Shown: piece by piece, positions 1 to 8,977 of the stretch
Layout of the letters: each line of letters opens with the position of its first letter
Position numbering within the stretch: position 1 is the stretch's first letter
Source: Chryseobacterium sp.
Lineage (GTDB): Bacteria; Bacteroidota; Bacteroidia; Flavobacteriales; Weeksellaceae
Length of the DNA stretch: 64,000 nucleotides
Assembly (NCBI GenBank): GCA_031277615.1
Contig: JAITMC010000018.1
Location: 124,001-188,000 of the forward strand
Direction: 5' to 3'
The notes under the pieces: model-generated
What the model saw: the letters and a program-made list of their open reading frames with translations, nothing else
Database searches by the model: none
Told to the model about the DNA's origin: nothing
Program-made: the position numbers and the translations under genes

Positions 1-9
1 TTCATGGTT

Positions 10-720
10 TTATTGCTGGATAACAGTTCCTGCTAAGTTATTAAATTTTCCGCTGGGACTTTTCTTAATAGTGATTTTTATGTAACCTTCTTCTGCCAGC
101 TTATTCCATGTCTTCTGATAACCGGTCGTGGGATCAACCGGGATTTTCCACATCGTCTGTTTGCCGTTTCCTGCCTGGCTGAACCACGGAATAATATCTG
201 CCGTCTGAGACTTGAAAGGTAGTGAATTCAGAACATCTATTTCATAATAAAAATCATATTTGTCTTCGGGCTGATTCAGAGCTCTTTGCGTAAAGGTATA
301 AACATATCCGTTGAGGATCGGGCTTGTAAAGCTTCCCGCTAAAGTAGGGTTGCCGGTTCCGTCATAGTTCCCGACTGCGCCCCCGTATCGGTCAAACTTT
401 TGTCCTGCCACAATGGGAACATCATCCACAATATTATAGCCTCCGTTGGCTGGTGGCCATCCGCCGTTCAGGTTATTGGCGCTGAAAAAAGCCTCAAGAT
501 CGCTCCATTTACCCTGCTTATAAAGATCAAAGATGAAATTTCTGACCGAAGACGAGACAGCTCCGGTTGCGTCATAGGTAGCTGCTAACTCATCTGCATT
601 TTTGTAAAATACATGAGTAACGTTTCCTGTGGTAATCGTCTCCTCATCGCGGTCTGAGCTACAGGCCATGGTGAAAAATGCCATCGAGAAGAATACAATG
701 TACTTAAATAAATGTTTCAT
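10..720 (-). CDS. TNT-like (NAD glycohydrolase-fold) lipoprotein
   Basis: 236-aa exported lipoprotein: hydrophobic signal followed by a lipobox ending at Cys20 (FFTMAC). The C-terminal part (about residues 105-220) resembles the tuberculosis necrotizing toxin (TNT, PF14021) fold: an FDRYGG segment (Arg111), a YEIDVLNSLP strand, then PWFSQAGNGKQ with Gln188, followed by a short helix and the EEGYIKI end. In TNT proteins the equivalent Arg and Gln belong to the NAD+-cleaving site. The rest of the catalytic set cannot be confirmed by eye. No immunity-like gene is adjacent. It is monocistronic and convergent with nothing in view. It could be an effector, an enzyme, or an inactive relative. The family call is an inference from motif order. 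Confidence 0.6.
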   Translation of the reverse strand: MKHLFKYIVFFSMAFFTMACSSDRDEETITTGNVTHVFYKNADELAATYDATGAVSSSVRNFIFDLYKQGKWSDLEAFFSANNLNGGWPPANGGYNIVDDVPIVAGQKFDRYGGAVGNYDGTGNPTLAGSFTSPILNGYVYTFTQRALNQPEDKYDFYYEIDVLNSLPFKSQTADIIPWFSQAGNGKQTMWKIPVDPTTGYQKTWNKLAEEGYIKITIKKSPSGKFNNLAGTVIQQ

Positions 721-1046
721 ATAAAAATTTTTAAATTATGTTATGATTTAATTAAGTAATCTCTAAAAATAGCTGCTGATGAAAAATGGATGTTTTGCAC
801 GAGATTACCTTATAATTAATTTAAGGAACCATGTATTTTATCAATTCTGAAAAGACTTATAGGCTCTCTTAAATAAAATGGGGTAAACGGTACAATAAAG
901 AATAATGTAAAGTGTAAATTTAACTTAAAAAATCAATTTATAGTGAATTTTATCCGTATAATTTATTATTATTGATTTTATTTTGTTAATAATTGATTTT
1001 TAATATATAATATTCAAATGAATTCCTGCTGGCTGATAAGTAAGCA
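721..1046. other. AT-rich intergenic region
   Basis: About 330 bases between the TNT-like lipoprotein start and the terminator of the metalloprotease. Very AT-rich with no coding potential seen. It presumably holds the lipoprotein promoter on the minus strand, but no convincing -7 box was found. Confidence 0.5.
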
Positions 1047-1078
1047 TAAAAAAGACCGCTCAAAATTTGAACGGTCTT
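1047..1078 (-). terminator. Intrinsic terminator of the metalloprotease gene
   Basis: On the minus strand an AAGACCG...CGGTCTT hairpin is followed by a run of six or more U, 25-55 bp after the metalloprotease stop codon. Confidence 0.8.
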
Positions 1079-1102
1079 CACATCGTATGATAAAAATGGT
1101 TA

Positions 1103-4033
1103 TTAATCTTTAATGAATCGTTTGGAAGTTTCGCCGATCTGGATGGTGTAAGCTCCCTGAAGAAGACGGCTTACATTAACGGTTCCTCTGTCAAGTTTTC
1201 CTGAAAGAATCAGCTTTCCGGACATATCGTAGATTTTATAGTCTTCAGACGAGGTATTGGAAATACGCATGATGTCTTTTGCCGGATTCGGATACAGTTT
1301 AATATCGGTGATCAGATCTTTTGTTCCGGCTAGTGCCGCTTTTCCTGAAGACACAATATTAAGCGTATAATCTTCTACCTGTCCGTACGTATAGGCTTCA
1401 CATGAAGAAGAAGGTACAGAGCTGTACTTCATCATCACTCTCATTCTTGTAGAACCAACACTGGCTGTAGCAGGAATGGTAATGCTTCCGGTTGCAGGAG
1501 AAGTAGTAGATCCTGTTTTGGTCCAGGCTAATTCTCCGCTGTCTGTAAAGTCGCCATCACCGTTATAATCAATATATACTGCATAGGCTTCACTGTATTT
1601 CGTTGAAGTCCATACCGGAGTAACAGAAATAGTATAGGCACTGCCTCTGGTAACATTGGTAGAAACAGAAGTGAAATTTTCATATCCGGCTGTTCCCGTT
1701 GAAGTATTGTTAATGCTTCCGAATTTCACATTGCCTATTCTTTCATCTGCTGTATTGCTTGCTGAAGCAGAGCAGTAGGTTACCGTACCTCCTGAAAGGG
1801 TCGTTACACTTACGGTATTGCTTGACGGAGAAGTATTTCCGGCAGCATCTTTAGATTTTACATTGAAGCTGTATGTCGTAGCCGGACTTAAACCTGTCAC
1901 CGTGTAGGTGGTGGAAGCTGTATTTCCGATCATTGAACCGTTCATATAAACATCGTATCCGGTAACAGCAACATTATCAGTGGCTCCGCTCCATGAAAGA
2001 TTGGTGCTGGTAGCGGTGGTTCCTGAAGCAGCAAGGGTAGGAGCTGTAGGGGCAACCGTATCTGTTCCTCCTGAACCTGCATTTACCGTAATATTGGCGT
2101 TGTTGACATCGAAGAAAATATGATTGGAACCTTTTACCATCAGTCGTCCGGTTGTTGTGGAGGAATTTGGAATCGTTACTGCCTGAGATCCGTCGTTGGG
2201 CGTTCCGGCAAGAAGGGTAGACCATGTATTGCCGTTGTCTGTAGACCAAAGGATATCAACATTAGCGGCATTCACACCATTTGAGGTGGTGCCTGCCACA
2301 TTCCAGGTTACGGTTTGGGAGCTTCCTCCTGTATAGGTGGTCGCCGAATTTTGGGACGTAATGCTGAATGGGCCTGCCGTTCCGTTTACTGTGATAACCG
2401 CATCATCTGAATTATTGGCAGAACCTCCGGCTCTGTTGTCGCGAACCGTAAATCTGAAGTTAAGAGTTCTGGCTACATTAGATAAAGCTTCTACGGTAAT
2501 TTCTGATCCTGCAGTTGTTGTAGCTCCGGTAAGAATGGAAGCCATTCTTGGAAAATATCTTACCTGTGAGGATGTTGGTGTCCATGACCTGAAAGTTGGT
2601 CCGGATGTTTTGGTTGCGCTGGCAGCGGAACTGGCTCCTGTCTGAGAGGAAGAAGCGTTATCCATCTGTTCCCAGATGTAGGTAAGAGCATCCCCGTTGG
2701 CGTCAGTTCCTGTTCCTGTTAGCATGAAAGGGGTGCCTTTCGGTATGGTATAATCAAGACCGGCATTGGCGGTAGGAATGGAATTTCCTGTAGAAGTGCT
2801 TACCGGACAGGTTTTAGCTTTGATATTATTTGTGATCTGCTGAATGCTGATAGCATGGAAGAACGCATCCGAATGAGGCTGAATATCCTGGCTGGTAATT
2901 CCTGCATACCCCATGATAGTAGATCCTGAACCCGGCTCCATATTAGCTCCGGTTCCTTCATTGCTCATCGAGAATGTATGGTTTCCTCCGAACTGATGTC
3001 CCATTTCATGGGCGACGTAATCGATGTCGAAATTATCTCCTGAAGGGATAGCGTCTGCCGGAGAAGTGTATCCGCTTCCTTTTGATCCGTTGGTACAGAT
3101 ACAGCCGATGCAGCCGGCATTTCCTCCACCTCCGGAAGCTCCGAACAGGTGCCCGATGTCATAGTTGGCTTCCCCGATCACGGAAGTCAGGGTGCTCTGA
3201 AGCTGTGAATTCCAGCTGCTCATTCCTGAAGCTGCGGAATAGGGATCTGTAGAGGCGTTGGTATAAATAACGGCGTCATTATTGGCAATCAGAACCATTC
3301 TGGCGGCAAAATCTTTTTCAAAAACACCGTTTACGCGGGTCATTGTGGTATTCATAGCGGCCAGCGCATTGGCTTTGGTCCCTCCGAAATAAGCGGTATA
3401 TTCTCCGGTACAAGACAGGGCCAGCCTGAATGTTCTCAGTTTGGCATCATCTGCATTGGGTCTTGCAGCAAGGTTGGCATTGGAAACTCCTTTCTGGGCG
3501 ACATCAATAACGGTACATTCAAATTTAGTAAGATCTTCTTTTTTATCTGATTTTCTGTACACCACATACGTAGAAAGATCTTTGGTGTAAGGTTCGATGA
3601 AAACAGCTGAACGGTCGCCATAAATCTCCATGGAAGAAAGGCCGAGCGGAGAAACGCTGAAGTAAACCGTTGAATTGGGATCATCCAGACCTTCCCCTGC
3701 ATACGATTTGATGTCCGGATATTTTGCAGCAAGCTGAGGATCAAAATTAGACTGCTCCCTTACTTTAAAATTTTCCATTTTTCCTTCGGAATTGGGGAAG
3801 GTGATGATGATTTCTGATTTTTCTCCCGGGGCAAGTTTTTTAGGAGCTCTGGCCAGAACATTTTTCAGGCCGTTAATGTCCAGGCTGTACACCTTAGGGT
3901 TGATGATGTTGGTTTTGTTTTCAAAAACGTCTGAAGCAACTTTTTTAGAACCTTCAGTCCAGAGACGGTCCGTCTGCGCGAAAGAGATGCCGGTGATAAA
4001 AAGCATCCCAATCATGGATAATTGTTTTTTCAT
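1103..4033 (-). CDS. Secreted reprolysin-like zinc metalloprotease, T9SS substrate
   Basis: 976 aa. N-terminal signal peptide (ending near ISFAQ), a propeptide-like region to about 190, then a metzincin catalytic domain with HEMGHQFGGNH starting at His342 (HExxHxxGxxH) and a downstream Met-turn region (IMGYAG). After it come Ig/PKD-like beta regions, a fibronectin type III module (about 650-745), a GEVED-type domain with paired cysteines (about 760-885), and a C-terminal T9SS sorting domain beginning IKLYPNPAKD and ending in a basic tail. It is expected to be exported by Sec, moved across the outer membrane by the Por/T9SS machinery, and released or anchored at the surface. The likely role is extracellular protein degradation. 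It stands alone with its own terminator. Confidence 0.93.
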   Translation of the reverse strand: MKKQLSMIGMLFITGISFAQTDRLWTEGSKKVASDVFENKTNIINPKVYSLDINGLKNVLARAPKKLAPGEKSEIIITFPNSEGKMENFKVREQSNFDPQLAAKYPDIKSYAGEGLDDPNSTVYFSVSPLGLSSMEIYGDRSAVFIEPYTKDLSTYVVYRKSDKKEDLTKFECTVIDVAQKGVSNANLAARPNADDAKLRTFRLALSCTGEYTAYFGGTKANALAAMNTTMTRVNGVFEKDFAARMVLIANNDAVIYTNASTDPYSAASGMSSWNSQLQSTLTSVIGEANYDIGHLFGASGGGGNAGCIGCICTNGSKGSGYTSPADAIPSGDNFDIDYVAHEMGHQFGGNHTFSMSNEGTGANMEPGSGSTIMGYAGITSQDIQPHSDAFFHAISIQQITNNIKAKTCPVSTSTGNSIPTANAGLDYTIPKGTPFMLTGTGTDANGDALTYIWEQMDNASSSQTGASSAASATKTSGPTFRSWTPTSSQVRYFPRMASILTGATTTAGSEITVEALSNVARTLNFRFTVRDNRAGGSANNSDDAVITVNGTAGPFSITSQNSATTYTGGSSQTVTWNVAGTTSNGVNAANVDILWSTDNGNTWSTLLAGTPNDGSQAVTIPNSSTTTGRLMVKGSNHIFFDVNNANITVNAGSGGTDTVAPTAPTLAASGTTATSTNLSWSGATDNVAVTGYDVYMNGSMIGNTASTTYTVTGLSPATTYSFNVKSKDAAGNTSPSSNTVSVTTLSGGTVTYCSASASNTADERIGNVKFGSINNTSTGTAGYENFTSVSTNVTRGSAYTISVTPVWTSTKYSEAYAVYIDYNGDGDFTDSGELAWTKTGSTTSPATGSITIPATASVGSTRMRVMMKYSSVPSSSCEAYTYGQVEDYTLNIVSSGKAALAGTKDLITDIKLYPNPAKDIMRISNTSSEDYKIYDMSGKLILSGKLDRGTVNVSRLLQGAYTIQIGETSKRFIKD

Positions 4034-4238
4034 ATTAATTATTTATTTTGATTGTGGAATATCAAAGCTAATAAAAATTATATTACGAAAAACAAATTTT
4101 TTTAAGGAATTTTTAGAGTATTGGTTTAAAATATTATGTAATACATTGAATATAGTTGAAAAAAATATTATCTCAGAAAAAGAAAATAGCATACGGAAAA
4201 CACGTATGCTATTCATTTATTTAAAAATATTTCTAAAA

Positions 4239-4736
4239 TTACATCTTATCGTCGGCAGTAGGTCCGTAAAGTCCGGGAACTTTATTGCCGGTTGACCTCA
4301 GATAAACCACCAGCTCACCACGGTGATGGTACAGGTGATTATAAAGAAAGCCTCTGATTACCTGAATTCTTTGGGCTGGAGGGAAGATAACGTGTCCGTT
4401 CATTTCCATTTTCCATTCATTGAAGTAGGTGTTTTCATCAGAGTTTTCTAAAACCTTTTGGGCTTTGGCTACATTTTCCTCAAATTTTGCGACAATATTT
4501 TCTGCTTTGGAGAGGTCTCCTTTCTCATATTCATATTTTCCCATATCGAAGACTTCCTGGTTGAAGGTAGGATCATACCAGTTGTATACTTCTGCAATGT
4601 GAGACGCAAGTTCGGCGGTTGTCCAGTTTTTTTCGGACGGCTTCCAGTTCAGTGCGCTGTCGGGGATCGCTTTTAAAATTTTTCTGGTGTTTTCCGCTTC
4701 ATGCAGAAATTCACCCAAAAGTGCCTGTTTGATCAT
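4239..4736 (-). CDS. DinB family protein
   Basis: 165 aa, four-helix DinB/YfiT-like fold. Recognisable pieces are the early NWKPSEKNWTTAELASHIAEVYNW helix, with His as a probable metal ligand, and the late YNHLYHHRGELVVYLR helix carrying two more His, giving the usual three-His metal site of DinB superfamily enzymes. Members include thiol-dependent transferases and unknown hydrolases, so the substrate cannot be named. The stop lies 200 bp from the metalloprotease start. It is co-directional with the acyl-CoA dehydrogenase gene upstream (22-bp gap), so the two are probably one transcript. Confidence 0.85.
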   Translation of the reverse strand: MIKQALLGEFLHEAENTRKILKAIPDSALNWKPSEKNWTTAELASHIAEVYNWYDPTFNQEVFDMGKYEYEKGDLSKAENIVAKFEENVAKAQKVLENSDENTYFNEWKMEMNGHVIFPPAQRIQVIRGFLYNHLYHHRGELVVYLRSTGNKVPGLYGPTADDKM

Positions 4737-4757
4737 TGGTGTCTGATTATTTTAAAA

Positions 4758-5897
4758 TTATTTTGTGATATCTCTTCCGATAACCAGTCTCTGGATTTCT
4801 GAAGTACCTTCTCCAATGGTACAAAGCTTAGAATCTCTGTAGAATTTTTCAGCAGGGAAATCTTTGGTGTATCCGTATCCTCCGAAAATCTGAACCGCAT
4901 TGTTGGAAATTCTTACGCAGGCTTCAGAAGCGTAAAGTTTGGCCATAGCTCCTTCTCTGGTCATTTTCTGCTTGGCATTTTTAAGGGTTGCCGCTCTCTG
5001 AATAAGAAGTTCCGCCGCATCAATTTCTGTAGCCATATCAGCCAGCATAAAGTTGATCGCCTGGAATTCAGAAATTGATTTTCCGAACTGATGTCTTTCT
5101 TTAGCATATTTTAAAGCTGATTTGTATGCGCCTCTTGCAGTTCCTAAACTTAAGGCAGCAATAGAGATTCTTCCGCCATCCAGAATTTTCATAGCCTGTT
5201 TGAATCCTTCACCTACTTCTCCAAGACGGTGGGAATCCGGTACCCGTACGTTATCGAAAATAAGTTCAGCCGTTTCAGAAGCACGCATTCCCAGTTTATT
5301 TTCCTTTTTTCCGGAAGTAAAACCAGGCATTCCTTTTTCTAATACGAAAGCTGTAGAGTTATTTTTTGCTCCCTTTTCTCCTGTTCTGGTCATTACTACG
5401 GCAATATCTCCTGAAATGGCGTGGGTAATGAAGTTCTTGGCACCATTGATGATCCATTCGTCACCATCTTTTACCGCTGTGGTAGACATACCTCCAGAGT
5501 CTGAACCGGTATTGTGTTCCGTAAGTCCCCATGCTCCGATTACTTTTCCCGAGGCCAGCTGAGGAAGCCATTTATTTCTCTGTTCTTCGTTTCCGAATTC
5601 ATAGATATGGTTGGTACAAAGTGAATTGTGTGCCGCTACAGAAAGCCCGATAGAAGGGTCTACCTGAGAAATTTCATCCAGAATAGCAACATATTCATGA
5701 TAACCCAGACCGGAACCTCCGTACTGCTCAGGAACTACGATCCCCATAAATCCCATCTCTCCTAACTGATGAAAAAGGTCTTTTGGAAACGTCTGGCTCT
5801 CGTCCCACTCCATAATATTCGGTCTGATATTCTTTTCAGCGAATTCTCTTGCTGTTTCAGCTATCATTTTGATGTTGTCAATAGTCTCTGTATTCAT
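4758..5897 (-). CDS. Acyl-CoA dehydrogenase
   Basis: 379 aa, normal full length for a soluble FAD acyl-CoA dehydrogenase. N-terminal helical domain, central beta domain with WGLTEHNTGSDSGG (flavin/substrate loop), and C-terminal helical domain with QIFGGYGYTKDFPAEKFYRD and TIGEGTSEIQ, the last holding the usual catalytic/FAD-contact segment. Closest in style to short-chain or butyryl-CoA-type enzymes, catalysing the alpha,beta-dehydrogenation step of fatty-acid or branched amino-acid catabolism with electrons passed to ETF. Substrate chain length is not deducible here. It is followed closely by the DinB gene. Confidence 0.93.
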   Translation of the reverse strand: MNTETIDNIKMIAETAREFAEKNIRPNIMEWDESQTFPKDLFHQLGEMGFMGIVVPEQYGGSGLGYHEYVAILDEISQVDPSIGLSVAAHNSLCTNHIYEFGNEEQRNKWLPQLASGKVIGAWGLTEHNTGSDSGGMSTTAVKDGDEWIINGAKNFITHAISGDIAVVMTRTGEKGAKNNSTAFVLEKGMPGFTSGKKENKLGMRASETAELIFDNVRVPDSHRLGEVGEGFKQAMKILDGGRISIAALSLGTARGAYKSALKYAKERHQFGKSISEFQAINFMLADMATEIDAAELLIQRAATLKNAKQKMTREGAMAKLYASEACVRISNNAVQIFGGYGYTKDFPAEKFYRDSKLCTIGEGTSEIQRLVIGRDITK

Positions 5898-6088
5898 ATA
5901 GATAATAGTTAGTTTCCAAAGATAATTAAATTGAACGAAAGCTAAAAAAAATTATTTCCTCCATAGTGTTTTATTTACAATATTGTCGTTTTCAATTTTT
6001 TACATAATGATAATTAATGATTTTTTAATAAAATTTTCGGAACTTTAAGTGTTTTAATTTACTATTTTAGCGACCCAATTTTTAAGGT

Positions 6089-7954
6089 ATGAAAAAAATT
6101 CTATTTCCTGTTATTTTAATCTCGTCATTTCTGTCAGCGCAGGCTCCGGCAGGATATTACGACGGAACAGCCGGACTTACGGGATACGCCCTGAAGTCTA
6201 AACTGCACGATATTATTTCTGAAAAGAATGTAAACTGGCATTATGATGATTTGCCATTATTTTATAACCAGACTGATCTGGACCGGTATTATGATCACGG
6301 CCCGGAAAATACAACGATTCTGCTGGATATGTATTCGGAAATTCCTTCAGGGCCGGACGCTTACGAGTATATTTCTACCAATCTGGCGAGCGGAGTAGGA
6401 GCTGAGGGCCAGGGATATAACAGGGAACACGTTGTTCCGCAGAGTACTTTTAACAGTGATTATCCTATGTACTCGGATCTGCATTTTATAATTCCTACGG
6501 ATGCAAGAATTAATTCACTGCGGAATAACTATCCTTATGGAATCGGTAATTCTACAGTACATTATACGTTTACAAATACCTCAAAAATAGCAAACAGTGC
6601 AATCCCCAACTATGCTTATACCAACAGGGTATATGAGCCGATCAATGAATTTAAAGGAGATATTGCAAGAATGTTACTGTACTTTGTGGCGAGGTATGAA
6701 AACAAACTGCCTTCGTTTAATTATTACACCAACATTAACCCTGCAATAGACCGGTCTGCTCTGGATGGAACTGCCGAGAGAGCCTTTGATCCGGAATATA
6801 TTGCAATGCTCATCCAGTGGCATAATCAGGATGGAGTTTCCCAAAGAGAGATTGACAGGAATAACGCAGTCTATGCAATCCAGAAAAACAGAAATCCTTT
6901 TATAGACAATCCGCAATGGGTAAATGCAATCTGGGGACAAACAGCAGATACTGTGCCGCCTATTGCACCTTCTAATCTCACGGTTTTGCAAACCGGAGCT
7001 TATTTTACCAATTTAAGCTGGACGGCGAGTACCAGTTCGGACGTTATCGGATATAATATCTATCAAAATGGAGTATTTTTAAAATCTACAAAATCTACAT
7101 CGATAAGTATTGATCATCTTACGCCGTCTACAGGCTATACCTATACTATAAGAGCTTATGACAATGGTTATCTGAATTCTCCGGACAGTAATACGGTTAC
7201 CCTGAATACACTGGATTCTGACGGATATGCTAAAGATCTGATGATTTCCAAATATCTGGAAGGAACCTCAAATAATAAAGCAATAGAAATTATCAACAAA
7301 ACCGGGCATCCGGTGGACCTGAATGACTACAGACTGTCTGTTCAGGCTTATGGTAATAATAATTACTATTTTCCTGCACCATTTGAAATGGAAGGCATTG
7401 TACAGCACAATGAAAGGTTTGTAATCATCAACCCAAGAGCTGATTTCTCCTGTCTTACCACAGATCAGGCTAAGTTTGTTACTGCGGCTCCCCAAATGGC
7501 CTATGATGGGGATAAATATATGGAGCTTCGGTATAAGTCAACAACGGTGGATGCTTTGGGAGTTCGGAATCAATCCAATATTTCTGCGCTCAGAGACGTG
7601 TCATTGTACAGAAAGAATTTTGTTAACCAGCCGGTAACCACCTTCAATATTAATGAATGGGATAATTATCCTGCTGATTACTGCCAGAACCTGGGTGGGG
7701 CATTATCTGTTTCAGAGCCGGTTGCTTCCCATAAAGAATTTAAGATTTATCCGAATCCGGTTTACGAGAATATCTACGTAAGCGGAGATGTTGAAAAAGT
7801 ACAGGTTGCCCAGATCCTTGATTTCTCAGGCAGGGTAATTTATACTGAAAAAGATCCTTTCAGAAATAAGAAAAATATTTCTGTACAGGGAATTCCTGCG
7901 GGAATGTATCTGTTGAGGCTGGATGATAAAGCAGAACAGTTTATTAAGAAATAG
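6089..7954 (+). CDS. Secreted endonuclease I family protein, T9SS substrate
   Basis: 621 aa. Signal peptide (ends SFLSAQ), then an EndA/NucM-type endonuclease I domain (about 20-280) with the YNREHVVPQSTF active-site block and the following SDLHFIIPTDARIN stretch (His-Asn metal site). A fibronectin type III domain follows (about 285-370), then a lamin-tail-like beta domain (about 380-540), and a C-terminal T9SS sorting domain beginning EFKIYPNPVYENIYV. Predicted role: extracellular, metal-dependent, non-specific DNA/RNA degradation for nutrient or phosphate scavenging. Start chosen at the ATG giving a complete signal peptide. It is transcribed alone and ends at a clear terminator. Confidence 0.93.
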   Translation: MKKILFPVILISSFLSAQAPAGYYDGTAGLTGYALKSKLHDIISEKNVNWHYDDLPLFYNQTDLDRYYDHGPENTTILLDMYSEIPSGPDAYEYISTNLASGVGAEGQGYNREHVVPQSTFNSDYPMYSDLHFIIPTDARINSLRNNYPYGIGNSTVHYTFTNTSKIANSAIPNYAYTNRVYEPINEFKGDIARMLLYFVARYENKLPSFNYYTNINPAIDRSALDGTAERAFDPEYIAMLIQWHNQDGVSQREIDRNNAVYAIQKNRNPFIDNPQWVNAIWGQTADTVPPIAPSNLTVLQTGAYFTNLSWTASTSSDVIGYNIYQNGVFLKSTKSTSISIDHLTPSTGYTYTIRAYDNGYLNSPDSNTVTLNTLDSDGYAKDLMISKYLEGTSNNKAIEIINKTGHPVDLNDYRLSVQAYGNNNYYFPAPFEMEGIVQHNERFVIINPRADFSCLTTDQAKFVTAAPQMAYDGDKYMELRYKSTTVDALGVRNQSNISALRDVSLYRKNFVNQPVTTFNINEWDNYPADYCQNLGGALSVSEPVASHKEFKIYPNPVYENIYVSGDVEKVQVAQILDFSGRVIYTEKDPFRNKKNISVQGIPAGMYLLRLDDKAEQFIKK

Positions 7955-7986
7955 GCTAAAATTATAATTACTATTCATTATACTCA

Positions 7987-8020
7987 CCTAACGGATTTCT
8001 AAAATCTGTTAGGTTTTTTT
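7987..8020 (+). terminator. Intrinsic terminator of endonuclease I gene
   Basis: CCTAACGGATT / AATCTGTTAGG hairpin directly followed by seven T, about 30 bp after the stop codon. Confidence 0.9.
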
Positions 8021-8077
8021 ATTAAGACGGTAGAAACTCAATGATAAATGAGGGATTTCTCTACATTGGCTGCAATA

Positions 8078-8166
8078 TTAGCCCTGATAGCAGCGGTTAC
8101 CCCACAGCAGGCAGCAGGAAAGGCGTGGAGCGAGGAGTATAAGCGGATAGCAGGAAACAGCTTCTT
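8078..8166. repeat. Flavobacterial recurrent intergenic element (possible)
   Basis: Non-coding, GC-richer than its surroundings. It starts TTAGCCCTGATAGCAGCGG, ends GCGGATAGCAGGAAACAGCT, and contains GATAGCAG twice, 60 bp apart. I recognise this layout (AGCCC-GAT-GCGG ... GCGGATAGC-GGAAA-AGCT) from memory as a recurrent intergenic element in Flavobacteriia. Its function is not known to me and no homology search was done. The remaining 200 bp before the next gene is AT-rich and holds the SatD operator. Confidence 0.4.
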
Positions 8167-8282
8167 ATTAAAAAAATAAAAAAGTAGACTTAAAATAAAA
8201 TACGAGGCGGAGGTTTCAATCCTTTTTACAATTTCACTGTTGTATTTAAAGTATTTAAAACCTTATGGTTACTGAATTATCG

Positions 8283-8333
8283 ATATAAGCAGAATCACTA
8301 ATAATCAATATCTATAAGGGTTTCTGCTTATAT
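8283..8333. promoter_or_regulatory. Inverted-repeat operator upstream of the SatD gene
   Basis: Perfect 12-bp inverted repeat ATATAAGCAGAA (8283-8294) and TTCTGCTTATAT (8322-8333). A third GCTTATAT copy lies at 8355-8362, inside the promoter. The position and the repeated ATAAGC/GCTTAT core suggest autoregulation by the adjacent SatD regulator; this is inferred. Confidence 0.6.
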
Positions 8334-8357
8334 TTTTTATTTATAAGTAATTATGCT

Positions 8358-8365
8358 TATATTTG
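8358..8365 (+). promoter_or_regulatory. -7 box of the SatD gene; probably leaderless mRNA
   Basis: TATATTTG matches TAnnTTTG exactly. The ATG at 8370 lies only 4 bp downstream, so the expected start site falls on or next to the A of the start codon. Confidence 0.65.
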
Positions 8366-8369
8366 CATT

Positions 8370-8975
8370 ATGATAGCGGTCATTACCGGTGATATTATAA
8401 ATTCACAGCATGCGGACACAGAAGCCTGGATCACCAGACTCAAAAATCTTCTGGAAAATTGGGGAAGCTCACCGCTTGTATGGGAAATCTACAGAGGAGA
8501 CGAGTTTCAGTTCAAATGCAGTATTGACGACGTTTTCTGGCATTTTCTAGCCATTAAATCACTTATTAAAAGCCAGGAAAATCTGGATGTAAGAATGGCC
8601 ATAGGCATCGGAGAGGAGTCTTTTTCGTCTGAAAAGATCACCGAATCCAACGGCACGGCATACGTACATTCCGGACGGCTTCTGAATGACCTGAAGAGCG
8701 ATGGGCATACCGTTGCGATAAAAACCTCTAATGAAACGGTAGACCGTGACCTTAATATTCTTCTGAAATGGTCTACAAAAGATTTTGATAACTGGACAGT
8801 GGCTACCGCGGAAATTATTCATGAAATGATTATGAATAAAGACATCACCCAGGAAGACCTGGCCAGAAAATTTGCTATTTCACAGTCCTCGGTAAGCCAG
8901 AGGCTGAAACGCGCCAACTACGAGCTGATCGTAGAAACCAATCAATATTTCCGAAAGAAAATCTCAGAACTGTAA
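8370..8975 (+). CDS. SatD family DNA-binding regulator
   Basis: 201 aa. The N-terminus MIAVITGDIINS and the RGDEFQ and DVRMAIGIGEE segments match the SatD family, whose N-terminal domain resembles nucleotide-cyclase folds without the catalytic set. The C-terminus (about 153-180, TQEDLARKFAISQSSVSQRL) is a helix-turn-helix of sigma-70 region 4 type. SatD proteins are thought to act as small regulators, often beside a DUF3307 membrane protein, exactly as here (2-bp gap). A strong inverted repeat and a -7 box lie immediately upstream. The start is fixed by the conserved N-terminus. What signal it senses is unknown. Confidence 0.85.
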   Translation: MIAVITGDIINSQHADTEAWITRLKNLLENWGSSPLVWEIYRGDEFQFKCSIDDVFWHFLAIKSLIKSQENLDVRMAIGIGEESFSSEKITESNGTAYVHSGRLLNDLKSDGHTVAIKTSNETVDRDLNILLKWSTKDFDNWTVATAEIIHEMIMNKDITQEDLARKFAISQSSVSQRLKRANYELIVETNQYFRKKISEL

Positions 8976-8977
8976 GC

